Notes under the pieces: generated by a model
The model's input: the letters and a program-made list of their open reading frames with translations, nothing else
What the model was told of the DNA's origin: nothing
The model's database searches: none
Shown here: positions 1 to 9,588 of the stretch, in pieces
How the letters are laid out: each line of letters starts with the position of its first letter
Numbering within the stretch: position 1 is the first letter of the stretch
Made by a program: the position numbers and the translations under genes
Assembly: GCA_019359375.1 (NCBI GenBank)
Contig: JAHHHL010000020.1
Location: 1-64,000 of the forward strand
DNA from: Lyngbya sp. HA4199-MV5
GTDB taxonomy: Bacteria; Cyanobacteriota; Cyanobacteriia; Leptolyngbyales; Leptolyngbyaceae
Direction: 5' to 3'
DNA: 64,000 bases

Positions 1-1
1 G

Positions 2-106
2 TGGGCTGCCAGATTTTTTGAATGGTCGGTTGAAACCCCTACAGCTCAAAAAATTCCTTCAGAATTGCTAGACCTTTGGTCTGACCTACTCTGCTATGCT
101 GCGTGA
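2..106 (+). CDS. C-terminal end of an unidentified protein (partial)
   Basis: An open frame enters from the left edge and ends at TGA 104-106, giving 34 residues that begin WAARFFEWS and end LLCYAA. The composition (Trp, Leu, acidic residues) looks protein-like and codon use resembles the neighbours. No start is in the window and I do not recognise the family. It could also be a chance open frame, since only about 100 bases are visible. Confidence 0.4.
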   Translation, partial: WAARFFEWSVETPTAQKIPSELLDLWSDLLCYAA

Positions 107-121
107 TTGGCTAAAGTCGAG

Positions 122-227
122 CTTAGGATCGTGGATTAATTAACCTGAACCACTTCCCGTCTGTAGGGACGTTACATGTAACGTCTCTACAGAAAGAATT
201 ACACCTGATTAAATTCGCGTTCCTTAG
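122..227. repeat. Dispersed palindromic repeat, family B, copy 1
   Basis: This 106-bp unit starts CTTAGGATCGTGGATTAATT and ends GCGTTCCTTAG. It recurs almost identically at 54895-54989. Its ends are imperfect inverted repeats of about 20 bp. The core is a palindrome centred on TTACATGTAA with GTAGGGACG / CGTCTCTAC arms (one mismatch here, perfect in the other copy). It looks like a non-autonomous MITE-type element. The rest of the leader up to base 415 holds no recognisable gene. Confidence 0.75.
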
Positions 228-415
228 CTGGTTGATCGACCTTGGGGTCGGTGAGCGGCGATCCAGATCATTCTTTGATTTTGCAAGCGATCGACCAGCA
301 TCGATCTACGCTTAGATGGAATCATGATGGCACTGCATAGAACGCCATCGCTCAGCAAGTCGAGGCTAATGATGGTCAAGCACGCAAAAGAGCAGAGCCG
401 TAGGAGTCACAGTTG

Positions 416-2362
416 ATGGCTAAACGCATTCGTCCAGCAACGTACTATCGGCGACGGTTGGTTTGTTGGCTGCTAGAAGAGGATAAAGCGGTCAAAAAGG
501 GAGTGACCCGCACCGCAGAGCCGCATCGTCAGCATGAGTGGTGGCAGGTGATGTGTTTAACTGGGGTCGATTATTTCTCGACCCTGGGCTATCAACCCGG
601 CATTGCAGCCCTGGCAGCAGGGGCACTTTCTCCATTAGCAACATTGATTTTAGTCTTGCTAACTCTCTTTGGAGCCTTGCCTATCTACCGTCGAGTCGCT
701 GTGATGAGTCCGCATGGGGAAGGATCAATTTCCATGCTGGAGCACCTGCTGCCCTGGTGGCAAGGCAAGCTGTTTGTGCTCTGCCTTCTCGGCTTTGTAG
801 CGACAGACTTTATCATCACGATTACCCTCTCAGCCGCAGATGCCACTGCCCACATTGTAGAGAATCCTCTGGTGCCAGCATTCTTGCATGGACACGACAT
901 TGGGCTGACGCTGGTGCTGATAACATTGCTCAGTGCGGTTTTTTTGCGCGGCTTTCGGGAGGCGATCGGGTTAGCCGTCTTTTTAGTGGGCGCTTATTTG
1001 CTCTTGAACTTGATTACGATCGGAGTCGGTATCAGCCACATTCTAAGTCAACCGACTGTGGTGAGCGACTGGCGTGAAGCACTCTTCAAAAGTCATGGCA
1101 ACCCGTTGATGATGCTGGGTGTCAGCGCTTTGCTCTTTCCCAAACTGGCGCTGGGTTTGTCTGGCTTTGAGACAGGAGTGGCGGTCATGCCATTGGTACG
1201 CGGTCAGCGCAACGATACTGAAGAGGCTCCTGTCGGGCGGGTTCGCAATACACACAAGCTGCTAACCAGTGCGGCGGTGATCATGAGCTTTTTTCTGCTG
1301 ACGAGCAGTTTAGTCACCACGCTGTTGATTCCTGCTGCCGAGTTTCAGCCAGAAGGCAAAGCCAATGGTCGTGCCCTTGCCTATCTTGCTCATCAATTCA
1401 TGGGAGACGGGTTTGGAACGCTGTATGACCTCAGCACGATTTCAATTCTCTGGTTTGCAGGCGCATCGGCGATGGCAGGGCTGCTAAATATTGTGCCGCG
1501 CTACCTGCCTCGCTATGGTATGGCTCCTAACTGGGCACGGGCTACCCGTCCGCTGGTGCTGGTGTACACCACGATCGCCTTTGCTGTCACCATTCTGTTT
1601 AAGGCAAATGTCGAAGCGCAAGGGGGAGCCTACGCCACAGGTGTGCTGGTGCTCATGAGTTCAGCCGCCTTTGCCGTCACCTTGGCTGCTCGGCATCACG
1701 GTTCCAGGCGAGGCTTTTTAGCCTTTGGTGCCATTACGCTTGTGTTTCTGTACACGACCATTACTAATATCATTGAGCGACCAGAAGGCATCAGAATTGC
1801 AACCTTTTTCATTGGCACCATCATTGCCACCTCGCTCGTCTCACGGGTGTGGCGATCGACCGAATTGCGGGCAGAACGGATTGAAATGGATGAAACGGCT
1901 CATCAATTTATTGCCGAAACCAATCAGGCTGAGATTCGACTCATTGCCAATCGGCTGGGTGCTGGCGATGAACGGGAGTATTTCCTTAAAGAAAAGGAAG
2001 TTCGCGAAGATAACCATATTCCAGCAATGGATGCGGTGCTTTTCTTAGAAGTACAGATCTCGGATGCCTCAGAATTTGTGGATACCATTCGAGTCAGAGG
2101 TTTGCAAGTCGGCAAGTACCGCATTTTGCGGGCGGAGAGTGCGGCAGTACCCAATGCGATCGCGGCGATTCTGCTGCACCTTCGGGATCAAACGGGGAAC
2201 CTACCTCACGCCTATTTTGGCTGGGTTGAGGGCAACCCGGTTCAATACTTGATGCGTTTTATGTTGTTTGGGGAAGGCGATATTGCGGTCGTTACCCGCG
2301 AAGTGCTGCGTCGAGCTGAGAAAGATCCAGAGCGCCGCCCCATTCTCCATGTGGGTGGTTGA
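416..2362 (+). CDS. APC-superfamily permease with soluble C-terminal domain
   Basis: The 648-residue integral membrane protein has about 12 hydrophobic segments between residues 50 and 490, followed by a soluble tail of roughly 150 residues. The N-terminal part ([20 protein letters not shown], then [19 protein letters not shown]) matches the APC-type permeases annotated as amino acid transporters in actinobacteria and cyanobacteria. The substrate is unknown. I chose the ATG at 416 because GGAG lies 9 bases upstream; an adjacent TTG at 413 is in frame. The gene stands alone, with a MITE between it and the next transporter. Confidence 0.8.
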   Translation: MAKRIRPATYYRRRLVCWLLEEDKAVKKGVTRTAEPHRQHEWWQVMCLTGVDYFSTLGYQPGIAALAAGALSPLATLILVLLTLFGALPIYRRVAVMSPHGEGSISMLEHLLPWWQGKLFVLCLLGFVATDFIITITLSAADATAHIVENPLVPAFLHGHDIGLTLVLITLLSAVFLRGFREAIGLAVFLVGAYLLLNLITIGVGISHILSQPTVVSDWREALFKSHGNPLMMLGVSALLFPKLALGLSGFETGVAVMPLVRGQRNDTEEAPVGRVRNTHKLLTSAAVIMSFFLLTSSLVTTLLIPAAEFQPEGKANGRALAYLAHQFMGDGFGTLYDLSTISILWFAGASAMAGLLNIVPRYLPRYGMAPNWARATRPLVLVYTTIAFAVTILFKANVEAQGGAYATGVLVLMSSAAFAVTLAARHHGSRRGFLAFGAITLVFLYTTITNIIERPEGIRIATFFIGTIIATSLVSRVWRSTELRAERIEMDETAHQFIAETNQAEIRLIANRLGAGDEREYFLKEKEVREDNHIPAMDAVLFLEVQISDASEFVDTIRVRGLQVGKYRILRAESAAVPNAIAAILLHLRDQTGNLPHAYFGWVEGNPVQYLMRFMLFGEGDIAVVTREVLRRAEKDPERRPILHVGG

Positions 2363-2385
2363 GCGGATAGCCGTGCCGCCTCCTG

Positions 2386-2516
2386 CTAGGGCGTATCATC
2401 AATTAGCTCTGAAACCTTGCAATATCAGCAGTGTCACGCCCGTCCCACCACACCAGGCTAGGGGCTGGAACCCTTGCTACAAGCAATATGTAGTATTAAT
2501 TGATGACAGCCCCTAG
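2386..2516. mobile_element. IS5-like MITE, family A, copy 1
   Basis: This 131-bp element includes CTAG duplications at 2386-2389 and 2513-2516. The terminal inverted repeats are GGGCGTATCATCAATTA and, at the other end in reverse complement, GGGCTGTCATCAATTA. Related copies lie at 16094-16224, 46672-46801 and 55329-56101. A CTAG (YTAR-type) duplication is what IS5-group transposases generate, so a resident IS5-like element probably mobilised it. It has no coding capacity. Confidence 0.85.
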
Positions 2517-2525
2517 AGTACCGCC

Positions 2526-3725
2526 ATGATCATTCTGCGCGCGATCGTCGTTTTACTCACCTACATTGGTTTAGGGCTGGGCTATCTGCCGGGATTACGC
2601 ATGAACCGGGCGACGATCGCGCTAGTGGGTGCCACCGCTCTAATCGCGTTAGGCATTCTGGATCTCAAAGCGGCGTGGAGCGCGATCGACTACAAAACGC
2701 TGGTCTTTCTCTTCGGCATGATGGTCATCAGCGCGAATCTGGCAACTGCTGGTTTTTTCCAATTGTCGCTCGACCACCTCATGCGGTACGTCCGCAGCCC
2801 CTTTGGTCTTGTCGTCGTGTTGACCTTTGGCAGCGGAACCCTGTCAGCCTTGTTTATGAACGACACGATCGCCTTGATCTTGACTCCGCTTGTCGTCACC
2901 TTGACCGTTGCTTTAACCCTGAACCCTATCCCCTATCTGCTGGCACTGGCAGGCGCAACCAATCTTGGCTCTGTGGCAACCCTCAGTGGCAATCCGCAAA
3001 ATATTCTCATTGGTTCGTTTTCGGGTATCAGCTATCTAGAGTTTGCCAAAGCGTTGACCCCGCTGGCGATCGTGGGTCTATGCCTTCAAGTAGGGCTGCT
3101 GTGGTGGCTGTATCCTGACGTGCGCTCTACCCAACCAACTCTCAAGCCAGAACATCTGCGCTACCGAGTATACAAACCATTGCTCACCAAAAGCTTACTG
3201 ATTACCGCTGGCTTACTCGTGGCGTTTCTTGTTGGTGTCCCGCCTGCCGAAGCCACCCTCATTGCAGCGGGGTTACTTCTGGTGACGCGTCGCCTCAAAC
3301 CAGAACGCACCCTGCAAAAAGTTGATTGGGACTTGCTGCTGATGTTTTCTGGTCTCTTCATCTTGACGGAAGGGGTGCAAAAACTTGGTACGCTGAATGG
3401 GTTGTCTCAGCTTGTGCAGACCCCCTTGAGCCTTTTGGGCATAACGGCGCTGTTGTCCAACCTGGTGTCGAATGTGCCAGCCATCTTGCTCCTGCATCAC
3501 CTCATGCCTCAACCCGATGCCCGAAACTGGCTATTGCTGGCAGCAGGTTCTACTCTGGCAGGAAATCTAACGCTGCTTGGCTCCGTCGCCAACCTTATCG
3601 TGGCAGAAGCCGCCCTCAAACATGGCTATCGCCTCACCTTTTGGGAACATTTGCGCTTTGGGTTGCCATTGACGGTTGTGACACTGGCGATCGCCTACTA
3701 TTGGCTTTCCTCAGGAGATTTCTAG
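2526..3725 (+). CDS. SLC13/ArsB-NhaD family ion permease
   Basis: The 399-residue protein is almost wholly hydrophobic, with about 11-12 membrane segments. Two half-repeats each carry a conserved loop: FMNDTIALILTPLVV near residue 113 and LVSNVPAILLLHH near residue 313. The latter is the N-V-P motif of ArsB/NhaD-type carriers. GATNLGSVATLSGNPQNI near residue 144 is a family signature. The likely role is export or exchange of an inorganic anion or dicarboxylate across the plasma membrane; the exact substrate cannot be read from sequence. The ATG at 2526 follows the MITE by 9 bases, so any original upstream signal has been replaced by element DNA. Confidence 0.85.
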   Translation: MIILRAIVVLLTYIGLGLGYLPGLRMNRATIALVGATALIALGILDLKAAWSAIDYKTLVFLFGMMVISANLATAGFFQLSLDHLMRYVRSPFGLVVVLTFGSGTLSALFMNDTIALILTPLVVTLTVALTLNPIPYLLALAGATNLGSVATLSGNPQNILIGSFSGISYLEFAKALTPLAIVGLCLQVGLLWWLYPDVRSTQPTLKPEHLRYRVYKPLLTKSLLITAGLLVAFLVGVPPAEATLIAAGLLLVTRRLKPERTLQKVDWDLLLMFSGLFILTEGVQKLGTLNGLSQLVQTPLSLLGITALLSNLVSNVPAILLLHHLMPQPDARNWLLLAAGSTLAGNLTLLGSVANLIVAEAALKHGYRLTFWEHLRFGLPLTVVTLAIAYYWLSSGDF

Positions 3726-3889
3726 CAAGCAAATATCCGTAGGGGCAGGTTTGACACAAACGCGATCGGCTGGAGGCAACGATAGCTTTATGAATTATCT
3801 ATCTTCGTAAAATTTATGTGTACCGTCATGAAAGGATCGTGATTTGCCGCATAGTCTCCGTAATTATCCTTAGTCATTAGTGGAGACTT

Positions 3890-4174
3890 ATGGATGCAAT
3901 ATGGGCGGCAATCATTTTATTTCTGATTGCCATTTTCAGTGGTGGTAATGGTGGCAATAATCAAGCCAACCAATCCAAGCGTCAAGCACACAAACCCTCG
4001 ATCGAACAACCCGCTCCAATTGTAATATCGCAGAATCAGGGCAACAAGCCAGATAAGCAGCCTGAAAAGCCGCCAACCTCTGTGCCTACGCCTGCCCTGC
4101 TCCCTGGCTTAATTGGACTGGGTGTCGCAGCCCTCCGCAAACAAAAGTTAGCAAAGGATGAGACATCTGTTTAA
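3890..4174 (+). CDS. Small protein with PTPA-CTERM-like sorting signal
   Basis: The 94-residue protein has an N-terminal hydrophobic segment (AAIILFLIAIFSGG) and a Gly/Asn-rich spacer. A Gln/Lys/Pro-rich middle leads into a C-terminal PTPALLPGLIGLGVAALRKQ segment. This order of Pro-Thr-Pro-Ala, short hydrophobic helix and basic tail is the PTPA-CTERM variant of PEP-CTERM sorting signals seen in cyanobacteria. The protein is probably processed or anchored at the cell surface by an archaeo/exosortase-like enzyme, which is not in this window. GGAG lies just upstream of the ATG. Confidence 0.7.
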   Translation: MDAIWAAIILFLIAIFSGGNGGNNQANQSKRQAHKPSIEQPAPIVISQNQGNKPDKQPEKPPTSVPTPALLPGLIGLGVAALRKQKLAKDETSV

Positions 4175-4331
4175 GCGGTTGGTTAAACGGCAATCCTCTT
4201 GCATGGGTGAACGGAACATTAACTTAGCCATCAGCTTTCAGCTCTACATAGCAAGCTGATGGTTGATGGCTTTTATAAAGGCGTACAGTTCCAAATGGTT
4301 TGGGGCTGTCATCTATCCACTTTCAACCTTG

Positions 4332-4354
4332 CCCCTGCCTAGTCAGGGGTTTTT
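4332..4354 (+). terminator. Rho-independent-type terminator
   Basis: A CCCCTG stem (4332-4337) pairs with CAGGGG (4344-4349) across a 6-base loop and is followed by five T. It lies downstream of the PTPA-CTERM gene and before the end of the convergent cheA-like gene. An imperfect hairpin built from CATCAGCTT / AAGCTGATG is also present near 4230-4262. Confidence 0.6.
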
Positions 4355-4471
4355 GTTGTCGGCTTTTGCGCTGGATGATTTTGGGTGATCATCACACCCT
4401 ACACCCCACACCCATCTTGAAAAGGCTGTGGCTTAGGAGACTATTCTCAATTGGTTTTGGTAAGGTTGAAT

Positions 4472-7400
4472 TTATGCCATGCGAGATTCTAGATTTGTTT
4501 TAATCGCCGCTAAAAACTCTTGTTCTAAATAAGGCTTTGTAAAGTAAGCCGCTGCGCCTAACTGCATGGCTAGCCAGCGGTGTTTTTCATTGCTGCGAGA
4601 AGTCAGCATCATGATTGGAATTTTGACAATTTGAGGATCTTGACGGCGATAGCTAAGAAATTCAAAGCCGTTCATGTTAGGCATTTCAATATCACAGATG
4701 ACGAGATCCACCGCTGAACGCTGGCACTGGTCGATCGCTTCTTGCCCATCACGCGCCTGTAAAACTCGGTAGCCTGCTCTTTCCAGCGATAGTGCTAAGG
4801 TTCGTCGTAAGGTGACGGCATCGTCCACAACTAGAATCGTCGTTGTTTGAATCGTCGCAATCATTGGCGCAGGCTTGCGACTGGAGGGTAAACCGTGGAT
4901 GCCTGGAAAGCGTTGTGATCCACCTGTGAAAGCGCTTTCAGCTGCCTTTTGCTCTCGCTCAAACGATAGCAAGGCACTGCTATCAATCACAGGAATCAGG
5001 CTTCCATCTCCCAAACTTGTACAGCCGTAAAGATAACTGGGAGGAGCAATGACAGCACCAAAGGATTTGATCACCAACTCCTGCTCTGTGATGAGTTGGT
5101 CAACCTCAACAGCAAACATTTGTTCTTGCTGTCGTAATACCAGCATGGGTGCTGTTCCTTTAGGCGTACCAACTGCGGACAGCGACTTGCTGATAGGCGC
5201 TTCGGGTAGGGGGCAGGCATAGCTTAAAAGGTCGGCAAGGCGATAGGCAGGAATAATTTGCTCTCGCCAATATAAAAGTTGTTGGTCTCCTGATAGCCGC
5301 ATTTGGCTGGGTTGAGGGTTGATAATTTCTTCAACGCTATCTACGGGTAAAGCAAGAGTGGTAGAGCCAACCGTGCAAATCACTAATTTAGTGTTCGTCA
5401 GCGTTAAGGGCAACCGCAGTGTAAAAGTTGCACCCTGCCGGGGTGATGATGTAACGGCAACCGTGCCCTTCATTGATTGCAGTTGCGATCGCACCACATC
5501 AAGCCCAATTCCTCGTCCAGACAATTCACTGACCTGTTGCGCGGTAGAAAATCCCGGCTCGAAAATGAGTTCAAAGAGCTGTGCTGGAGAAGCTGTCAGC
5601 AATTGCTCGGCTGAAAACCAACCGAGTTCAAAGGCACGACTACGAATGCGATCCAGGTTGAGTCCCTGCCCATCATCTTTAATCTCAATGATGGTTTGAT
5701 TGCCCTTGTAATACGCCCGAATTTCAATTTGACCATCAGTTGGTTTACCCAATTGCGATCGCACAGAGGAGGCTTCAATCCCGTGATCAAACGCATTGCG
5801 AAGCAGGTGCAGCAGTGGATCGTAGAGCTTTTCTAAAATGGCGCGATCGACCAGTAAACTGGTGCCCGTTAGCTTCAAACTCACTGGCTTGTGATAGGTA
5901 GTAGACAGATCGCGCAACACGCGAGGAAACCGATTCAGCACTTCCCCTAGCGGTATCATGCGTGCCTGAGTCAATTCATTGCCAAGTCCCGATAGCATGT
6001 GTCGCTGTTGGTCGAGCAAGCGATCGGACTGTCTGGCATAGAGCGTGACATCATCAACCGATTCGTCTAGCTGTACAAAGTTCTCAAGAATTTCTTGTAG
6101 CTGGGCGTGCAGAACTCCATAGCTATCCATCTCAAGCGAATCAAACCCAGCGGCTGAGCTAAATGATCCATCATTGGTGGTGCTAATTGGTTGGCTACCT
6201 GCTAGCGAACCGCCGCCATTTTCTATGAAGGCTGGGGTTGGCTTCAAGGGGCTATTCGAGCCCTGTGCGGAGTGTTGACGTTCTGGTGCCACCAGCATCT
6301 GGTCTAAGGATTCTCGCAAATGGCTCACCATATCTTCAAAGCGAGAAAACCGCCTCAGCAACTCGCGCAAGACACTCTGAAGCTGCTCGTTTTGCAGCGA
6401 GAGTCCATTGCGATTGATGGTGAGTTCACCCACAAGATTACTCATGCGCTCAAGTCGGTCTGAGTCAACCCGAACAGTGAGATTTGGCGTGCCCCGTTCT
6501 AGCTGACGAAATGGAGTTACCACCTGGTTTGAGCGGCGAACCGACTGGTGATGTGTCTGGCTAAGCTGCAACGCCCCTGGTTGACCGAGTGCAGCGGTGA
6601 CTAAGCTGCCTGGTTTAATGAATGGCTGTTCATCTACGTTTTGAGTTGCAACCCACTCAGCATCAATCACTTCAGCGAGGGGTGTATCCATTGCATCCAC
6701 ACCCATGGCAGCGGTATCCATGTCAGCCGCGTTCATGGCAATGGCATCCATGTCAGCGGCGATCGTCTGATCGTCGATCGTGGTGTCTAGCGGTTCGGTT
6801 ATAGCAACATCAGGCTTCTCTAGCGCGTCTTCTGGGTCGATGGCAAAGGGTTCAAAGATCGGTAGAACGCTAGTTTCCATCAGCTCATCCGGCTCTACCG
6901 CTGTTGGTTCCATCGCTGTTTCGGCGATCGCAGTATCACTAAACAGACCAAACAAACTTTCAAGCTGAGGCATCACCACTTTTAGTTGGTCGGTGGCTTC
7001 AACCTCACTTAATTGGTTGGTTGCTTCAACCTCAGCAAGTGGGACAGCGGTATCCACTTCAAGATAGTCCAGGTCTAAGGTGCTGCTTTTTGGAATGTTG
7101 ACCTTTGGCATGTATGGGTCTGCAATGCTGATGTTGGAAACGCTCACAGTTGAAACATCAGTTACTGAAGCATCTATAAATGAGGGCGGGGTCATTGCAC
7201 TTAAAGCCAACGCCACGAGAGCCGCAGAAGGTTCTAACCCTTTTGTTCGATCGCCCGCCAAAACGGCTTGACGACTGCGCTCCAGGTCAATTAGCGTGAG
7301 TTCTGTAATCTCTAAGGCACGATCGGGGTGAGCATTGAGCGCTTGTTGAGCCGTTTCAGCAATGGTTTTAAACTCTGGCAGGTTGAGTAGCTCGCCAAAC

Positions 7401-7978
7401 CCAATAAACACTTCAATTTGTGCTCGCAGTTCTCCGGCAACTTCATACTTGTGTGGGCGATCCAGCATGGCAGCGAGTCGTTCAAGTCCCTGCGCCACAT
7501 CCACCTCAAAAATGGATGTCACCATATCCACGCCAAGTTCGGCAGAACTGGGTAAATATGTCTCGGTCTGAAGCAATGCTTCGCCGCAGCGGTTTTCAAT
7601 GTGCGTGAAGATGGGATCGGCGATCGCCAGGGCTTCTGGGTTGAAAGCCCCGGTGGTAATCTGTTCCATCAACGGTAGCCGCAAACAGTCATAGGCTCGC
7701 AGCAGATCATTTTCCAGGGCTGTATCAATTTCCAAGGCATCGCTGTAGAGCGCCTTGAGGATGTTTTCGAGGCGGTGTGCCAGGGTTGCGATCGCGTCTA
7801 ACCCAACGCTGGCAGCGCCTCCTTTCAGTGAGTGAGCCGCCCGCATCAAATTGTGTACAGTGGCAGTATTGCGCTGTTTGAGGGTCAACAAGCCCACTTC
7901 CAGAATTTGCAGCAGTTCGGGTGCTTCTTCTGTAAAAAATTGATAGGCGTGGTCACGGATATCAGAGTTAATGGTCAT
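4472..7978 (-). CDS. CheA-type hybrid histidine kinase/response regulator (PixL/PilL-like)
   Basis: The protein has 1168 residues from the ATG at 7978. A GTG at 8071 would add 31 residues, but MTINSDIRDHAYQFFTEEAP is the usual start in this family. An Hpt domain at the N terminus carries the phosphorylatable His in AHSLKGGAA. A long acidic, low-complexity linker follows, containing near-repeats such as AEVEATNQLSEVEATDQL. Then come the dimerisation segment, an HATPase with HLLRNAFDHGIE and GRGIGLDVV, a CheW-like domain, and a C-terminal receiver with ILVVDD and VICDIEMPN. It is the kinase core of the chemotaxis/phototaxis operon encoded upstream. It receives signals through CheW from the MCPs and passes phosphate to the two receivers encoded at the start of the operon. 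Pix (phototaxis) and Pil (motility) paralogues cannot be separated from sequence alone. Confidence 0.9.
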   Translation of the reverse strand: MTINSDIRDHAYQFFTEEAPELLQILEVGLLTLKQRNTATVHNLMRAAHSLKGGAASVGLDAIATLAHRLENILKALYSDALEIDTALENDLLRAYDCLRLPLMEQITTGAFNPEALAIADPIFTHIENRCGEALLQTETYLPSSAELGVDMVTSIFEVDVAQGLERLAAMLDRPHKYEVAGELRAQIEVFIGFGELLNLPEFKTIAETAQQALNAHPDRALEITELTLIDLERSRQAVLAGDRTKGLEPSAALVALALSAMTPPSFIDASVTDVSTVSVSNISIADPYMPKVNIPKSSTLDLDYLEVDTAVPLAEVEATNQLSEVEATDQLKVVMPQLESLFGLFSDTAIAETAMEPTAVEPDELMETSVLPIFEPFAIDPEDALEKPDVAITEPLDTTIDDQTIAADMDAIAMNAADMDTAAMGVDAMDTPLAEVIDAEWVATQNVDEQPFIKPGSLVTAALGQPGALQLSQTHHQSVRRSNQVVTPFRQLERGTPNLTVRVDSDRLERMSNLVGELTINRNGLSLQNEQLQSVLRELLRRFSRFEDMVSHLRESLDQMLVAPERQHSAQGSNSPLKPTPAFIENGGGSLAGSQPISTTNDGSFSSAAGFDSLEMDSYGVLHAQLQEILENFVQLDESVDDVTLYARQSDRLLDQQRHMLSGLGNELTQARMIPLGEVLNRFPRVLRDLSTTYHKPVSLKLTGTSLLVDRAILEKLYDPLLHLLRNAFDHGIEASSVRSQLGKPTDGQIEIRAYYKGNQTIIEIKDDGQGLNLDRIRSRAFELGWFSAEQLLTASPAQLFELIFEPGFSTAQQVSELSGRGIGLDVVRSQLQSMKGTVAVTSSPRQGATFTLRLPLTLTNTKLVICTVGSTTLALPVDSVEEIINPQPSQMRLSGDQQLLYWREQIIPAYRLADLLSYACPLPEAPISKSLSAVGTPKGTAPMLVLRQQEQMFAVEVDQLITEQELVIKSFGAVIAPPSYLYGCTSLGDGSLIPVIDSSALLSFEREQKAAESAFTGGSQRFPGIHGLPSSRKPAPMIATIQTTTILVVDDAVTLRRTLALSLERAGYRVLQARDGQEAIDQCQRSAVDLVICDIEMPNMNGFEFLSYRRQDPQIVKIPIMMLTSRSNEKHRWLAMQLGAAAYFTKPYLEQEFLAAIKTNLESRMA

Positions 7979-8121
7979 TAGTTTATGGAGGTAGTCCTCA
8001 TTGTTTGGAGGGAGGGTTGATATGGATGTACCAAGACGTGAAATGCCTGTACGGATATTGACTCCCTCCACCCCAAAAAACGCTTTAGTGTGATGACGCT
8101 CAGCTACCTGGTTCCACTGCT

Positions 8122-9525
8122 TTAGCTGACTTCAAAGTCACGTTCCATCGCTTCAATAATCTGTGGCGATCGCCGTTGCAGCCGCGACGACAACCAGGCT
8201 CCAACACCTAGATAAACCAAAAACCCATACGGCAAAAAGTTGTAAGGGAAGGGGGGAATGGGAAAGAAGCTGGCAACAACTGGTGTCATCATAAACAGCA
8301 CAGCAGGCACCGCGATCGCCAGGTCACGAGAACGCAGCCGTTGTTGTCGGTAAAGCTCAAGCGGCGCTGCAATGGAAATCAACACATAGACCAGCAAAAA
8401 GCCATAGGTTGCCAGCGTTCCTAAGTAACCATAGATGTCGAGGATAGGGATCCCAACCAGCGACAAAGAGACTGGCACCAGAAATAAGATGAGTATCGAA
8501 AGAACGACAGCCACATGAGGCGTTTGGTTTTGCGGGTGCGTTGCACCTAATGCCCGGTGCAAAATACGCTGGTAGCCTAGCGAATACATGATGCGTGCGC
8601 CAGCCGTAATACTAGCCAGGGTGCAGGTAAAAAAGCTGAACACAACTCCCACAGAAATCGCCAAGCCCAATAGCTCAACACCCGATAGATTCGCCAAAAT
8701 CTCAAGTGGAATATCCGTTTTGTCCAGAGATGTTCCAGAGCCACGAAGACCGAGTACTTCTGTGTAAGAGACAAGAATGTAAAAGAGTCCTGATAGCACC
8801 GCACTCCATAGCACCGCTCGCGGTACTGACCGATAGGGGCGTTTCACTTCCTCTGCTAAAGTGGTTGCACTTTCAAACCCAACGTAACTAAAAATTGCTA
8901 GCACCAGACCCAATCGCAAGCCTTCAGGGGAGACATCTTGAAGTAGTAGCTGCGGTGTGTCGATCGTAAACCCATGCCCAACCAACACAATCACCGTCAA
9001 AAGTAGAATTAAGCTAATCGACGTTAACTCAAGCAACAGCATGAGCACGGTTGATAGTTGGATATCAGTGTAGGCGTAAAACCCGACAATGAGGGTACAA
9101 ATGGCGTAGAGAAGGAGTGAAGGAGCCTGAAACCCAAATTCACGCAGCACCACATTTGAGTAAATGACAAAACCTGACATCACCGTCATGCCTGTAAAAA
9201 GATAGGCTGCAATCAGCGCCCAGCCGGAGACAATGCCAGCGGTAGAACCCAAATTTTGACCAATGGCACCATAGAGGGTACCTGGAAGCGATAGGCGGCG
9301 GGCAAAGTGATTGATATTAAGGCTAACTAAAGCCAGCCCCGTCGTTGCAATCAGAAAGGTTAACCATGTGCCATTGCCTGCGCTGGCATACACCAACCCA
9401 ATGTTGAGCGAGGGCATCGCCACAGGAGCGATATTGCCAACCGATTGAGCAAAGGTTTCGGGAAAGGAAAGACAATCTGCGCGTAACCCAGAAGCACGTT
9501 GCTTTGCATTTGAAAACGTTGTCAT
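8122..9525 (-). CDS. APC family amino acid permease
   Basis: The 467-residue carrier has about 12 membrane segments. APC hallmarks include SVGNIAPVAMPSLNIGLVYA in the first helix region and FSYVGFESATTLAEEVKRP in the middle. The ATG at 9525 has AAGGG about 6 bases upstream; a TTG at 9531 is an alternative. It sits inside the chemotaxis operon, 63 bases after the MCP gene and before cheA, which is unusual. The receptor just upstream has a Cache domain of the kind that often binds amino acids, so sensing and uptake of the same ligand is a reasonable inference. It could also be an unrelated inserted gene. Confidence 0.85.
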   Translation of the reverse strand: MTTFSNAKQRASGLRADCLSFPETFAQSVGNIAPVAMPSLNIGLVYASAGNGTWLTFLIATTGLALVSLNINHFARRLSLPGTLYGAIGQNLGSTAGIVSGWALIAAYLFTGMTVMSGFVIYSNVVLREFGFQAPSLLLYAICTLIVGFYAYTDIQLSTVLMLLLELTSISLILLLTVIVLVGHGFTIDTPQLLLQDVSPEGLRLGLVLAIFSYVGFESATTLAEEVKRPYRSVPRAVLWSAVLSGLFYILVSYTEVLGLRGSGTSLDKTDIPLEILANLSGVELLGLAISVGVVFSFFTCTLASITAGARIMYSLGYQRILHRALGATHPQNQTPHVAVVLSILILFLVPVSLSLVGIPILDIYGYLGTLATYGFLLVYVLISIAAPLELYRQQRLRSRDLAIAVPAVLFMMTPVVASFFPIPPFPYNFLPYGFLVYLGVGAWLSSRLQRRSPQIIEAMERDFEVS

Positions 9526-9588
9526 GTTCAACCCTTTGCATGTGTGTTTTCCATGGTTTTTGCATGACCCTGATCTTTGGAAGAGGCA

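Noticed and set aside
538-1077. 179-residue plus-strand open frame
   Set aside because: Alternate frame inside the APC permease, with no start signal and no recognisable domain.
4300-4503. 67-residue plus-strand frame
   Set aside because: It contains the terminator hairpin and overlaps the end of the cheA-like gene; the Cys/Leu/Arg composition is not protein-like.
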